Source of the DNA: Burkholderiaceae bacterium
GTDB lineage: Bacteria > Pseudomonadota > Gammaproteobacteria > Burkholderiales > Burkholderiaceae_D
DNA: 64,000 nt
NCBI GenBank assembly: GCA_019232795.1
Contig: JAFANH010000071.1
Span: forward strand, 62,001-126,000
Reading direction: 5' to 3'
Shown here: piece by piece, positions 10,150-17,536 of the stretch
Position numbering within the stretch: position 1 is the stretch's first letter
Layout of the letters: every line of letters starts with the position of its first letter
The notes under the pieces: generated by a model
Databases searched by the model: none
What the model saw: only the letters and a program-made list of their open reading frames with translations
Told to the model about the DNA's origin: nothing
Made by a program: the position numbers and the translations under genes

Positions 10150-11022
10150 TTGCCCAGCGCCTGCACCAACGGACTCGATATCGGTTTTGCCTCCTTGAGC
10201 TATTTGCAGATCGGCATACTGGGTGTCGTGCAGGGCATCACCGAATTGCTGCCGATCTCGTCGACGGCACACATGCGCGTGGTGCCGGCGGTATTGGGGT
10301 GGCGCGATCCCGGTTCGGCATTTTCGGCGGCAATGCAGCTGGCGGCCCTGGCTGCGGTGGTCAGCTATTTTTGGCGCGATGTGCGCGAAGTCGCTTTCGG
10401 CAGCGTGGCGGCATTGCGCCGGCGCGACTACCAGCATCAATCCTTCCGTCTGGCGGTGGCTATCGTGCTGGCCACGATACCGATCGGCATTGCCGGCCTG
10501 CTGCTGGCGCCTGTGCTGAACGCATGCGATTCACCCTTGCGCGGCTTGAACGTGATCGGCGTCTCCTGCCTGGTGATGGCTATGCTGCTGGCCATTTCGG
10601 AGCTGAGCTGCAAGCATTTGCGCACGGTGGGCGACATGCGCCTGCGCGATGCGCTGATTGTCGGCCTGGCCCAGGTCGGCGCCCTGATTCCCGGCGTGTC
10701 GCGTTCGGGCTCGACGCTGACGGCTGCCCTGTTCATCAATTTCAAACGCGAGGAAGCCGCGCGCTTCTCCTTCCTGCTGGGATTGCCGGCGATTGCCTTG
10801 GCGGGACTGAAGGAATTGGTGGCCTTGCTGCATGCGCATATTCCTGCGGAAGCGTGGACTATCCTGCTGTTCGGCATTGCTGTCGCCAGCGTATCGGCCT
10901 TCGTCGCGATCTGGGGTTTGATGCGCTTCCTGGAAAGATTTTCCGCCTGGCCCTTCGTTGTTTATCGTGCCGCGCTCGGCATTTTCCTGTTGGTTGGCGT
11001 ATACGTCGGGATGCTGCACTGA
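10150..11022 (+). CDS. uppP: Undecaprenyl-diphosphatase
   Basis: A 290-residue polytopic membrane enzyme (BacA/UppP) that dephosphorylates undecaprenyl diphosphate at the periplasmic face. It recycles the lipid carrier for peptidoglycan and O-antigen and gives some bacitracin resistance. The (E/Q)xxxE site is Q28-G-I-T-E32 within VVQGITELLPISSTAH, and the second motif PGVSRSGSTLTAALF spans about 181-195. Eight or so hydrophobic helices follow. I start it at TTG 10150, preceded by AGGAG at 6-base spacing, which gives a family-like length. Upstream TTG 10075 would add 25 residues with no homology and no ribosome site. It shares the lipid carrier with the transferase at the left edge of the window. 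Confidence 0.88.
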   Translation: MPSACTNGLDIGFASLSYLQIGILGVVQGITELLPISSTAHMRVVPAVLGWRDPGSAFSAAMQLAALAAVVSYFWRDVREVAFGSVAALRRRDYQHQSFRLAVAIVLATIPIGIAGLLLAPVLNACDSPLRGLNVIGVSCLVMAMLLAISELSCKHLRTVGDMRLRDALIVGLAQVGALIPGVSRSGSTLTAALFINFKREEAARFSFLLGLPAIALAGLKELVALLHAHIPAEAWTILLFGIAVASVSAFVAIWGLMRFLERFSAWPFVVYRAALGIFLLVGVYVGMLH

Positions 11023-11045
11023 TTCCCGCGAAGGTCGGCAGGAAA

Positions 11046-11067
11046 GCAATAGGAAGGCAATAGGAAG
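11046..11067 (+). repeat. 11-bp direct tandem repeat in recQ leader
   Basis: GCAATAGGAAG occurs twice head to tail (11046-11056, 11057-11067) and is followed by GCAAGAG, just upstream of the recQ ATG at 11083. Each copy contains an AGGAAG word that resembles a Shine-Dalgarno, but both lie too far upstream (16 bases or more) to be the optimal site. Confidence 0.7.
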
Positions 11068-11082
11068 GCAAGAGAACAGAGC

Positions 11083-12906
11083 ATGGTTGAGAAACAGCAT
11101 CAAGAGCAGGCGCTACACTTGCTGCAATCCGTGTTCGGCTATCCCTCTTTTCGCGGGCAGCAGGCAGAGATCGTCGCGCATGTCGCGAGTGGGGGCGACG
11201 CCCTGGTCCTGATGCCGACCGGCGGTGGCAAGTCCCTGTGTTACCAGATTCCCGCGTTGATACGTGACGGCGTGGGCGTAGTCGTTTCGCCGCTGATCGC
11301 GCTGATGCAGGACCAGGTCGACGCCTTGGCCGAAGTCGGTGTGCGCGCAGCCTTTCTCAATTCCACCCAGAGCTTCGAAGAGGTTGTGCGCATTGAACGC
11401 CAGGTGCGCAATGGCGAACTGGACTTGGTGTACGTTGCTCCCGAACGCCTGCTGACTTCGCGCTGCCTCGATTTGCTGGAAGCATCCAAGATCGCCCTGT
11501 TTGCCATCGACGAAGCGCATTGCGTATCGCAGTGGGGACACGACTTCCGCCCCGAATACATCAAACTCTCGGTGCTGCACGAGCGTTTCCCCAGCGTGCC
11601 GCGGATAGCGCTGACGGCGACGGCCGACGGCCAGACGCGCGCTGAAATTGCGCATCGCCTGCAGCTGGACGAGGCCTTGCAATTCGTGTCTTCGTTCGAC
11701 CGGCCGAATATCCGCTACCAGATCGTCGAAAAGGGCAATGGCCGCAAGCAGTTGCTCGAGTTTATCGAGAACGAGCATGCGGGCGATGCCGGTATCGTCT
11801 ACTGTCTGTCGCGCAAGAAGGTTGAGGAAACCGCGGAATTTCTGAACGAAAGCGGCATCGCGGCGCTGGCGTATCACGCCGGCATGGATAACGAGCTGCG
11901 CAGCCGCAACCAGGCGCGCTTTCTGCGCGAAGACGGCATCGTGATGGTGGCGACCATTGCCTTCGGCATGGGTATAGACAAGCCCGACGTGCGCTTCGTG
12001 GCTCACCTCGATCTGCCCAAGAGCATAGAGTCGTATTATCAGGAGACCGGCCGTGCGGGCCGCGACGGCGGACCGGCCAACGCCTGGATGGCGTATGGCT
12101 TGCAGGACGTGGTGCAGCAGCGGCGCATGATAGACGAATCGGAGGCCGGCGAAGCCTACAAGCGCATCCAGGGCAGCAAGCTCGACGCCATGCTGGGCTT
12201 GTGCGAGACCCTGTCCTGCCGCCGCGTGCGCCTGCTCGACTACTTCGGCCAGGCCTCCGAACCCTGCGGAAATTGCGATGCCTGCCTCAACCCTGCGGTG
12301 TCGTTCGACGCCACGGTACCGGTGCAAAAGCTGTTGTCGGCCATTTATCGCGTCGAGCAGCGTTTCGGCGCCGGGCACGTGATCGATGTCTTGCGCGGTA
12401 CCGAGTCGGACAAGGTCAAGCAATGGCGTCACGATCAGCTCTCGACCTTCGGTATCGGCGCCGAACGCAGCGAAGCCGAATGGCGAGCGATTTTGCGGCA
12501 GGCGATTGCGCTGGGCCTGGTCACGGTCGATTACGACGCCTACAGTGCGTTGAAATTGACCGAGGAGGCGCGCCCGGTGCTGCGCGGCGAGCAGTCAGTG
12601 CAGTTGCGCCAATATCAAAAGCCAGTCAAGCAAAAGCGCGCGAGCGCCAAACCCAAGGGTTATGCCGAGGGAGACTTGTCGGCGGCCGAACAGGCGCTGT
12701 TCGACAAGCTGCGCTGGTGGCGCGTCGAGACGGCTCGCAAGCACAACGTGCCGGCCTACGTGATTTTCCACGATTCGACCATGCGCGAAATTGCCAAGGC
12801 AAAACCAGCTTCGCTGGACGCCCTGCGCGGCGTGACCGGCGTGGGCGAGAAAAAGCTGGAAACCTACGGCGAGGAAATCGTCGCGCTGATCGAGGCCATG
12901 GATTAG
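11083..12906 (+). CDS. recQ: ATP-dependent DNA helicase RecQ
   Basis: A 607-residue 3'-5' DNA helicase of the RecF recombination and replication-fork repair pathways. All domains are in order: Walker A MPTGGGKSLCYQ (about 43-54), the DEAH-box IDEAHCVSQWGHDFRPEY near residue 145, helicase motif VI QETGRAGRDG (about 321), the four-Cys zinc region CETLSCRRVRLLDYFG...CGNCDACLNP (about 375-405), an RQC winged helix, and a C-terminal HRDC domain from about residue 530 (ALFDKLRWWRVETARKHNVP). The length matches E. coli RecQ (609). It is convergent with trmB. Confidence 0.96.
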   Translation: MVEKQHQEQALHLLQSVFGYPSFRGQQAEIVAHVASGGDALVLMPTGGGKSLCYQIPALIRDGVGVVVSPLIALMQDQVDALAEVGVRAAFLNSTQSFEEVVRIERQVRNGELDLVYVAPERLLTSRCLDLLEASKIALFAIDEAHCVSQWGHDFRPEYIKLSVLHERFPSVPRIALTATADGQTRAEIAHRLQLDEALQFVSSFDRPNIRYQIVEKGNGRKQLLEFIENEHAGDAGIVYCLSRKKVEETAEFLNESGIAALAYHAGMDNELRSRNQARFLREDGIVMVATIAFGMGIDKPDVRFVAHLDLPKSIESYYQETGRAGRDGGPANAWMAYGLQDVVQQRRMIDESEAGEAYKRIQGSKLDAMLGLCETLSCRRVRLLDYFGQASEPCGNCDACLNPAVSFDATVPVQKLLSAIYRVEQRFGAGHVIDVLRGTESDKVKQWRHDQLSTFGIGAERSEAEWRAILRQAIALGLVTVDYDAYSALKLTEEARPVLRGEQSVQLRQYQKPVKQKRASAKPKGYAEGDLSAAEQALFDKLRWWRVETARKHNVPAYVIFHDSTMREIAKAKPASLDALRGVTGVGEKKLETYGEEIVALIEAMD

Positions 12907-12930
12907 TCGGCGTCGATCAGGAATGCCCGC

Positions 12931-13650
12931 CTAGATTTTCTTGAACACCAAGTCCCAAACGCCGTGTCCCAGTTTGAGGCCGCGGTTTTCGAACTTGGTC
13001 ACCGGGCGGTAATCTGGGCGCGGCGAATAGGTCTCGCTGGTATTGCGCAATTCCGGTTCCGCACCCAGTACGGCCAGCATCTGTTCCGCATAATCCTGCC
13101 AATCGGTGGCGCAATGCAGGTAGGCGCCCGGCGCCAGCCGCGAGCATAGCAACTTGACCAGCGGCGGCTGGATCAAACGGCGCTTGTTGTGGCGCGCCTT
13201 GTGCCATGGGTCTGGGAAAAAGATGTGCACGCCGGCCAGCGAATCGGGTGCGATCATATGCGTCAGCACTTCGACCGCATCGTGCTGGATCAGGCGCAGG
13301 TTTTCCAGGTTTTGCTCGCCGATCAATTTCAGCAGGCTGCCCACGCCGGGCGTATGCACCTCTACGCCGAGAAAATTCATTCCCGGCAAGCCGGCCGCGA
13401 TCTTGGCGGTGGAGTCCCCCATGCCAAAACCGATTTCCAGCACCACCGGGGCTTGCCGGCCGAAAGCCGCATTGAAATCGAGCGTGGCTTTCCCATATGG
13501 GAGGAGGAAGCGCGGCCCCAAGGTCTCGATAGCGCGCGCCTGGGCCGGCGACAAGCGCCCGGCGCGCGTGACGAAACTGCGTATGCGGCGCTCTGCCGGG
13601 TCGTAAAACATCGGCTTGCCCTGTGAATTATTTGCTTTCGGATCATCCAT
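12931..13650 (-). CDS. trmB: tRNA (guanine-N7-)-methyltransferase
   Basis: A 239-residue SAM-dependent enzyme that makes m7G46 in the tRNA variable loop. It shows the SAM motif [17 protein letters not shown], the acidic EVHTPGVG turn, and the TrmB signature [20 protein letters not shown] with catalytic Asp, then the C-terminal [20 protein letters not shown] 13650 gives [12 protein letters not shown] and has no Shine-Dalgarno; it is preceded by a perfect TATAAT at 8-base distance. A TTG at 13671 would overlap that promoter and is less likely. The gene sits head-on to recQ, with tRNA-Gly upstream on the same strand. Confidence 0.94.
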   Translation of the reverse strand: MDDPKANNSQGKPMFYDPAERRIRSFVTRAGRLSPAQARAIETLGPRFLLPYGKATLDFNAAFGRQAPVVLEIGFGMGDSTAKIAAGLPGMNFLGVEVHTPGVGSLLKLIGEQNLENLRLIQHDAVEVLTHMIAPDSLAGVHIFFPDPWHKARHNKRRLIQPPLVKLLCSRLAPGAYLHCATDWQDYAEQMLAVLGAEPELRNTSETYSPRPDYRPVTKFENRGLKLGHGVWDLVFKKI

Positions 13651-13657
13651 GGGGGAG

Positions 13658-13663
13658 ATTATA
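13658..13663 (-). promoter_or_regulatory. trmB: -10 box of trmB, possibly leaderless
   Basis: A perfect minus-strand TATAAT ends 7 bases before the trmB ATG, which puts the predicted transcription start on the A of ATG. No Shine-Dalgarno is present (CTCCCCC precedes ATG), and no clear -35 is seen 16-18 bases upstream. Confidence 0.5.
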
Positions 13664-13711
13664 AGTGGCAACGGAGCCGGTTTCCCGTTCCTGTCCCTCG
13701 AAGTACTATAT

Positions 13712-13753
13712 GGGTGTGTAAGTTCGGGTGTGTAAGATCTGGTGTGTAAGACC
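13712..13753. repeat. Three imperfect ~14-bp tandem repeats
   Basis: Consecutive copies GGGTGTGTAAGTTC, GGGTGTGTAAGATCT and GGTGTGTAAGACC lie between trmB and tRNA-Gly. The origin looks like slippage; no function is evident. Confidence 0.75.
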
Positions 13754-13807
13754 GTGACCGCCGCGATGGCGCATAGGCGCCGGAATTGGGATAGTGAAGC
13801 GCGGAAA

Positions 13808-13881
13808 TGGAGCGGGTGAAGGGAATCGAACCCTCGTATGAAGCTTGGGAAGCTGCCGTTCTACCATTGAACTACACCCGC
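13808..13881 (-). tRNA. tRNA-Gly (anticodon CCC)
   Basis: On the minus strand the 74-base gene begins GCGGGTGTAGTTCAATGG and ends with T-loop GGGTTCGATTCCC, acceptor CACCCGC, discriminator T and an encoded CCA. The acceptor stem GCGGGTG/CACCCGC pairs fully. The anticodon loop is TTCCCAA, giving CCC for GGG codons, and the whole gene resembles E. coli tRNA-Gly(CCC). One anticodon-stem pair (28-42) appears to be a C-U mismatch. It stands alone, not within a tRNA array. Confidence 0.95.
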
Positions 13882-13976
13882 GCTTGGCGCATTTTACGCG
13901 GGTTTTTGGCGGCCTGACAAATTCCGGTGGCGCTTCTCGTACCGGAGCCGGGTCGAGTAGCCTGGGTGGGAATGCT

Positions 13977-14699
13977 ATGCGTTTGGCAATTGTTTCGGAT
14001 ATCCATGGGAATTTGGCTGCGCTCGAGGCGGTAGTGGCCGACATCAAACGGCGCGGGGTAGATCGTGTCGTCAACTTGGGCGACAGCCTGTCCGGTCCAC
14101 TGCTGCCGCTGGAAACGGCGCAATACCTGATGGCGCAAGATTGGATTCAATTGGCCGGCAACCACGACCGCCAGATCCTGGAAATCAACGAACAATCGGG
14201 CGAGGACGACAAGTACGCACGCGCTCAGCTCACAGGCAGGGAATTGGCATGGCTGGCGACGCTGCCGCCGACGCATTACCTGTCGTCCGAAGTGTTGCTG
14301 TGCCACGGCACACCCGATAGCGACATGACGCCCTTCCTGCGTACGGCCGAGCGGGCCGCGACAAGGCAGGAAATCGAAGCGCGCCTCGGCGACACGCGGG
14401 CACAGCTGATTCTCTGTGGCCACACCCACCTGCCGCAAAGCGTGCGTCTCGCAGGCGGGCCATGGGTAGTCAATCCCGGCAGCGTAGGCCGCCCGGCGTA
14501 TGACGACGATACGCCATACCCGCACGTGGTCGAAACCGGCTCGCCGGACGCGCGTTATGCCATCATCGAAAAGGCCGGCGATCGCTGGCTGTCCAGCTTG
14601 CTCACCGTTCCCTACGATCACCGCGCCATGGCGGCCTTGGCCAGTTCGCGTGGAATGCCGAACTGGGAAATTGCATTGTTGACCGGTTATATGTCTTGA
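13977..14699 (+). CDS. Calcineurin-like metallophosphoesterase (YfcE/MJ0936-like)
   Basis: A 240-residue cytoplasmic metallophosphatase. The dinuclear metal motifs are all present: SDIHGNLAAL (residues 7-16), NLGDSLSGP, AGNHDRQ, LLCHGTP and the paired-His CGHTHLPQ, followed by VNPGSVGRPAYDDD. Relatives are small phosphodiesterases of broad specificity, and the natural substrate is unknown. ATG 13977 is preceded by GGTGGGA at a good distance. The frame is open back to 13845, but that would run across the tRNA gene. It ends 27 bases from a convergent exported-protein gene. A second enzyme of this superfamily lies at 58296-59039. Confidence 0.88.
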   Translation: MRLAIVSDIHGNLAALEAVVADIKRRGVDRVVNLGDSLSGPLLPLETAQYLMAQDWIQLAGNHDRQILEINEQSGEDDKYARAQLTGRELAWLATLPPTHYLSSEVLLCHGTPDSDMTPFLRTAERAATRQEIEARLGDTRAQLILCGHTHLPQSVRLAGGPWVVNPGSVGRPAYDDDTPYPHVVETGSPDARYAIIEKAGDRWLSSLLTVPYDHRAMAALASSRGMPNWEIALLTGYMS

Positions 14700-14726
14700 T
14701 GCCTGCCAAGGCGCGCGGCGAAGAGG

Positions 14727-15113
14727 CTAGCGTTCGGCCACCAGAAAAAGTTCTCCTGTCCGGTCGCCGTCTTCGTGCGCAGGATCGAAGCGGATTTTCA
14801 TCATGTGGTCCTTGGCGACGAAGGTATCGGGCGACGCCGCCACGATGCTGTGGCGTGCCTGGCCGCCAATCTTGGCGAACATCACCCGGCCGCGGTTGAA
14901 CAGGGACAGGGTCTGTCCATTGGCCAAATCGTAGGAACCCTTGAATTTGTAGAATTCGTCAGGACCCATGGGGTAGGGATGGCGCGGAACACCTATGCCT
15001 GAAACCGTCACGGTATTGACGTCCGGCGCAACGTTCGACGCTGTTTGGGCGAGCGATGTCAAAGGCATCAAGGACAAGGCACTGCATGCAAGGATCAAGC
15101 GTAGGGGCTTCAT
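14727..15113 (-). CDS. Small exported protein of unknown function
   Basis: A 128-residue protein with a clear Sec signal peptide: MKPLRLILACSALSLMPLTSLAQTA, with cleavage probably after SLA-Q or near residue 23. The mature part, about 105 residues, is rich in beta-type segments (VTVSGIGVPRHPYPMGPDEFYKFKGSYDLANG, LFNRGRVMFAKIGG) and ends TGELFLVAER. It has no Cys in the mature part, so it is periplasmic rather than a lipoprotein. I do not recognise the family. The YPMGPDEFYKFKGSYDLANGQ region looks conserved in style and would be the best query. The start is supported by AGGAG a short distance upstream. Confidence 0.75.
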   Translation of the reverse strand: MKPLRLILACSALSLMPLTSLAQTASNVAPDVNTVTVSGIGVPRHPYPMGPDEFYKFKGSYDLANGQTLSLFNRGRVMFAKIGGQARHSIVAASPDTFVAKDHMMKIRFDPAHEDGDRTGELFLVAER

Positions 15114-15282
15114 GGTAAATCTCCTGTAGCTTGTTAAATAAGATGGATATCTCGTTCGAACTGCCGACCCGACTTTTTGTCACGTCTGCGTGTGACCACC
15201 TTTTACTCCCTGGATTCCCGGCAGGCGTCGGCTATTGCCTCTTAAGCCTCGATAAACGCAGCCTTCGCTGGCCTATTCCGGT

Positions 15283-15310
15283 TTTGCAGCGATTTTTTTG
15301 CGCCTACAAT
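15283..15310 (+). promoter_or_regulatory. Candidate sigma-70 promoter in a 320-base gap
   Basis: TTTGCA (15283-15288), 16 bases, then TACAAT (15305-15310), about 120 bases upstream of the lipoprotein start at 15434. The rest of the 15114-15433 gap holds nothing else I can support. Confidence 0.4.
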
Positions 15311-15433
15311 GACATGAATTCTTGCCTTCGTCCGACCTGGCGATGCCAGTGCCGCAAGCTGTCGGAGTGGCGAGCCAACGCCAAGGCCGCCGTACCGGTC
15401 TGCGGCGGATGATAGAAGGTACAGACTTAGAGT

Positions 15434-17488
15434 ATGCGATTCAAGCTCAGTTCCCTCCGGTTTCGTTGCGTTTTGAACATGGCGACATGGTCCGCCTGCC
15501 TGCTTGCGCTATCGGCCTGCGGAGGCGGTGGCGGCGGCAGCAGTGCCCGCTCGTCGTCCGGTTCCACATCGACCCCACCGCCCAATGTCGTCATTACCGG
15601 CGTAGCGGCCATAGGCGCGCCTATGGTCGATGCGCGCATCAAGCTGGTCGACGGCAGCGGAGCGGCAGTCAAACTGACCGATGTCAACGGCAATGCGATT
15701 CCCTATGCCGTGACCAACGTGGCCGACGGCTCCTTTACGCTGTATCTCACCACCGGCACACCGACTTTGCCCTTATTCATCGAAGCAGCCGGCACCGACG
15801 GCACCGGCACGCCGGTGGTGTTGCATTCGCTGCTGCAGAGCACGACGGCTCCGGTCGTGGCAAACATCACGCCGTTGACGGATGCCGTTGTTGCCGAGCT
15901 GCTCGGCGCGAATCCCCTGACCATATTCCAAAGTGCTGCGAGCAATGCCAAATTGCTGGCCAATCTCGGCAACAGCAGCATGGTATCGGCGGCGGCGGCC
16001 CAGATCATCGGCATCGTCGGCGCCAATCTGAACAATGCCAAGATTTCGTCGCCGAGTACGCTCAATTTGTTCCAGGACGCGACCTTTACCACCAACAAGC
16101 TTGGAGTCGATGCGACCCTGGAGGGCTTGCGCATCCAGATCGTCAAGGATGTCACGGGCGCCGACCAGCTGCAATTGAGTAACCGCTTTGTGCCGATTCA
16201 AAGCCCGGAGGTGACGGTCAACCTGGCGACGGCCGAAACGCAACTCGGCAAGGGCTCTTCCGGCAATCTGGCGAGCGCGATCACCTCAAGCACCGCCAAG
16301 ACTACGGTGGCAACTTCCACCTTGTCGAACATCAGTTCGCTCGATACCTTGACGGTGGCGATCAACAACTTGATCGGACAGCGGGCCGGGGCCTCGATTT
16401 CCCAGACTACGTTTGCTCCGCTGATGTCGGCTTCGCCGACCCAGCCGTCCCCTCCCTTGACTACCGGCACCGGCCCTTATTTTTACAATGGCCGCAACGC
16501 AACCCAACTGGAGCAGTTGCTGAGCAACTATTCGGCCAATAACTATCAATTGAGCTCGATGCAGATCACGGGTTGCATCGACGACCCCATCCCGAGCAAG
16601 GGCTGCATCAATTTCGCGGTGTCCTCGGTGGTCACGGACACGACCGGAAAGCTGGTCGACGTATTCAGCGACGGCGTGACCTTCAACAAGAGCACGACTC
16701 CGAACTGGACCATCTCCGGCAACGGCCGGTATACCACGCTAGGCGTGTATCCGGTTGCGTATGCCGTGTTCGGCTTGAATGGCAGTCTGACCAATTTGCC
16801 GACCGTCAATCCGGCTGTCGGCGTGCAGGTCAACATACAGTCCCAGGACAGCAACGGGGCGCAAATTGCCGGCAATTCAGAGGTGCAGATTCCCAGCGGC
16901 CAAAGCGTGCCGTTCGCTTATTGCAGCATGAGCGTGCTGTGCATATGGCCCACTCCTTCGATATTGCCTACCGCGACGGGAGATTTGTCCGATACCTTGC
17001 TGCAGCAGCCGACCTTGGGCTGGCTGGGCAGTGTCGATGCGCAGCAGGGCGCCAAGTACATTATCACCTACCAGGGATGGCTGGGATTTACGGTCCAGGG
17101 ACCGAACACCAACTCGACGGCCAACGCGTACTTGCCGGCGGCGCCGCCGGCCAGCCCCGCACAGAGCGTGTTCCCGGCCATCGATGGTGTAACGTCCGGC
17201 GCGCCGTTGACAGGAACGTCGATCGCTTCAGGCTTTACCATATCCTGGCTCAATTGGGCCAATGCCAATCCGAACATGCGGGTGATTTCGGTGCGCACGG
17301 TCATTGTGTCCACCGGTTCGCCGTCGGTGATAACCGATACGCCCATCCCCTTGGGCAACGTTACCAGCATACGCGTCAACCCGGCGACACTGCCGGCCGG
17401 CTTCACGCCGACTTCTTACGAAGTGTGGATCGGTGCGGTCGACAACCTGGGGCGCCGCTTCTATACACAGATGGTCGGATCTTCCTAG
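15434..17488 (+). CDS. Large Gly-linker lipoprotein of unknown function
   Basis: A 684-residue predicted lipoprotein. The signal ends in a lipobox LLALSAC with lipidated Cys29, followed by a poly-Gly/Ser linker (GGGGGGSS). Gly at position +2 suggests outer-membrane sorting. Residues about 50-120 (VVITGVAAIGAPMVDARIKLVDGSG...ADGSFTLYLTTG) resemble carboxypeptidase-regulatory-like beta-sandwich domains seen at the N-terminus of many betaproteobacterial lipoproteins. The remainder is Asn/Thr/Ser-rich and beta-like, with no catalytic motif I can identify. ATG 15434 lacks a strong Shine-Dalgarno; ATG 15479 would still keep the lipobox. A perfect hairpin follows the stop. It lies next to gabD and the NHL lipoprotein triplet, but shared function is not established. 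Confidence 0.8.
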   Translation: MRFKLSSLRFRCVLNMATWSACLLALSACGGGGGGSSARSSSGSTSTPPPNVVITGVAAIGAPMVDARIKLVDGSGAAVKLTDVNGNAIPYAVTNVADGSFTLYLTTGTPTLPLFIEAAGTDGTGTPVVLHSLLQSTTAPVVANITPLTDAVVAELLGANPLTIFQSAASNAKLLANLGNSSMVSAAAAQIIGIVGANLNNAKISSPSTLNLFQDATFTTNKLGVDATLEGLRIQIVKDVTGADQLQLSNRFVPIQSPEVTVNLATAETQLGKGSSGNLASAITSSTAKTTVATSTLSNISSLDTLTVAINNLIGQRAGASISQTTFAPLMSASPTQPSPPLTTGTGPYFYNGRNATQLEQLLSNYSANNYQLSSMQITGCIDDPIPSKGCINFAVSSVVTDTTGKLVDVFSDGVTFNKSTTPNWTISGNGRYTTLGVYPVAYAVFGLNGSLTNLPTVNPAVGVQVNIQSQDSNGAQIAGNSEVQIPSGQSVPFAYCSMSVLCIWPTPSILPTATGDLSDTLLQQPTLGWLGSVDAQQGAKYIITYQGWLGFTVQGPNTNSTANAYLPAAPPASPAQSVFPAIDGVTSGAPLTGTSIASGFTISWLNWANANPNMRVISVRTVIVSTGSPSVITDTPIPLGNVTSIRVNPATLPAGFTPTSYEVWIGAVDNLGRRFYTQMVGSS

Positions 17489-17500
17489 ATAGGCCTTCGC

Positions 17501-17523
17501 GCCCGACACGGTTCGTGTCGGGC
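17501..17523. terminator. Convergent terminator, lipoprotein / gabD
   Basis: A perfect 10-bp stem GCCCGACACG (17501-17510) and CGTGTCGGGC (17514-17523) with a 3-base loop GTT, midway between the two convergent stops. It lacks a long T-run on either side but is very stable. Confidence 0.75.
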
Positions 17524-17536
17524 TTGGTGCCGCCTC

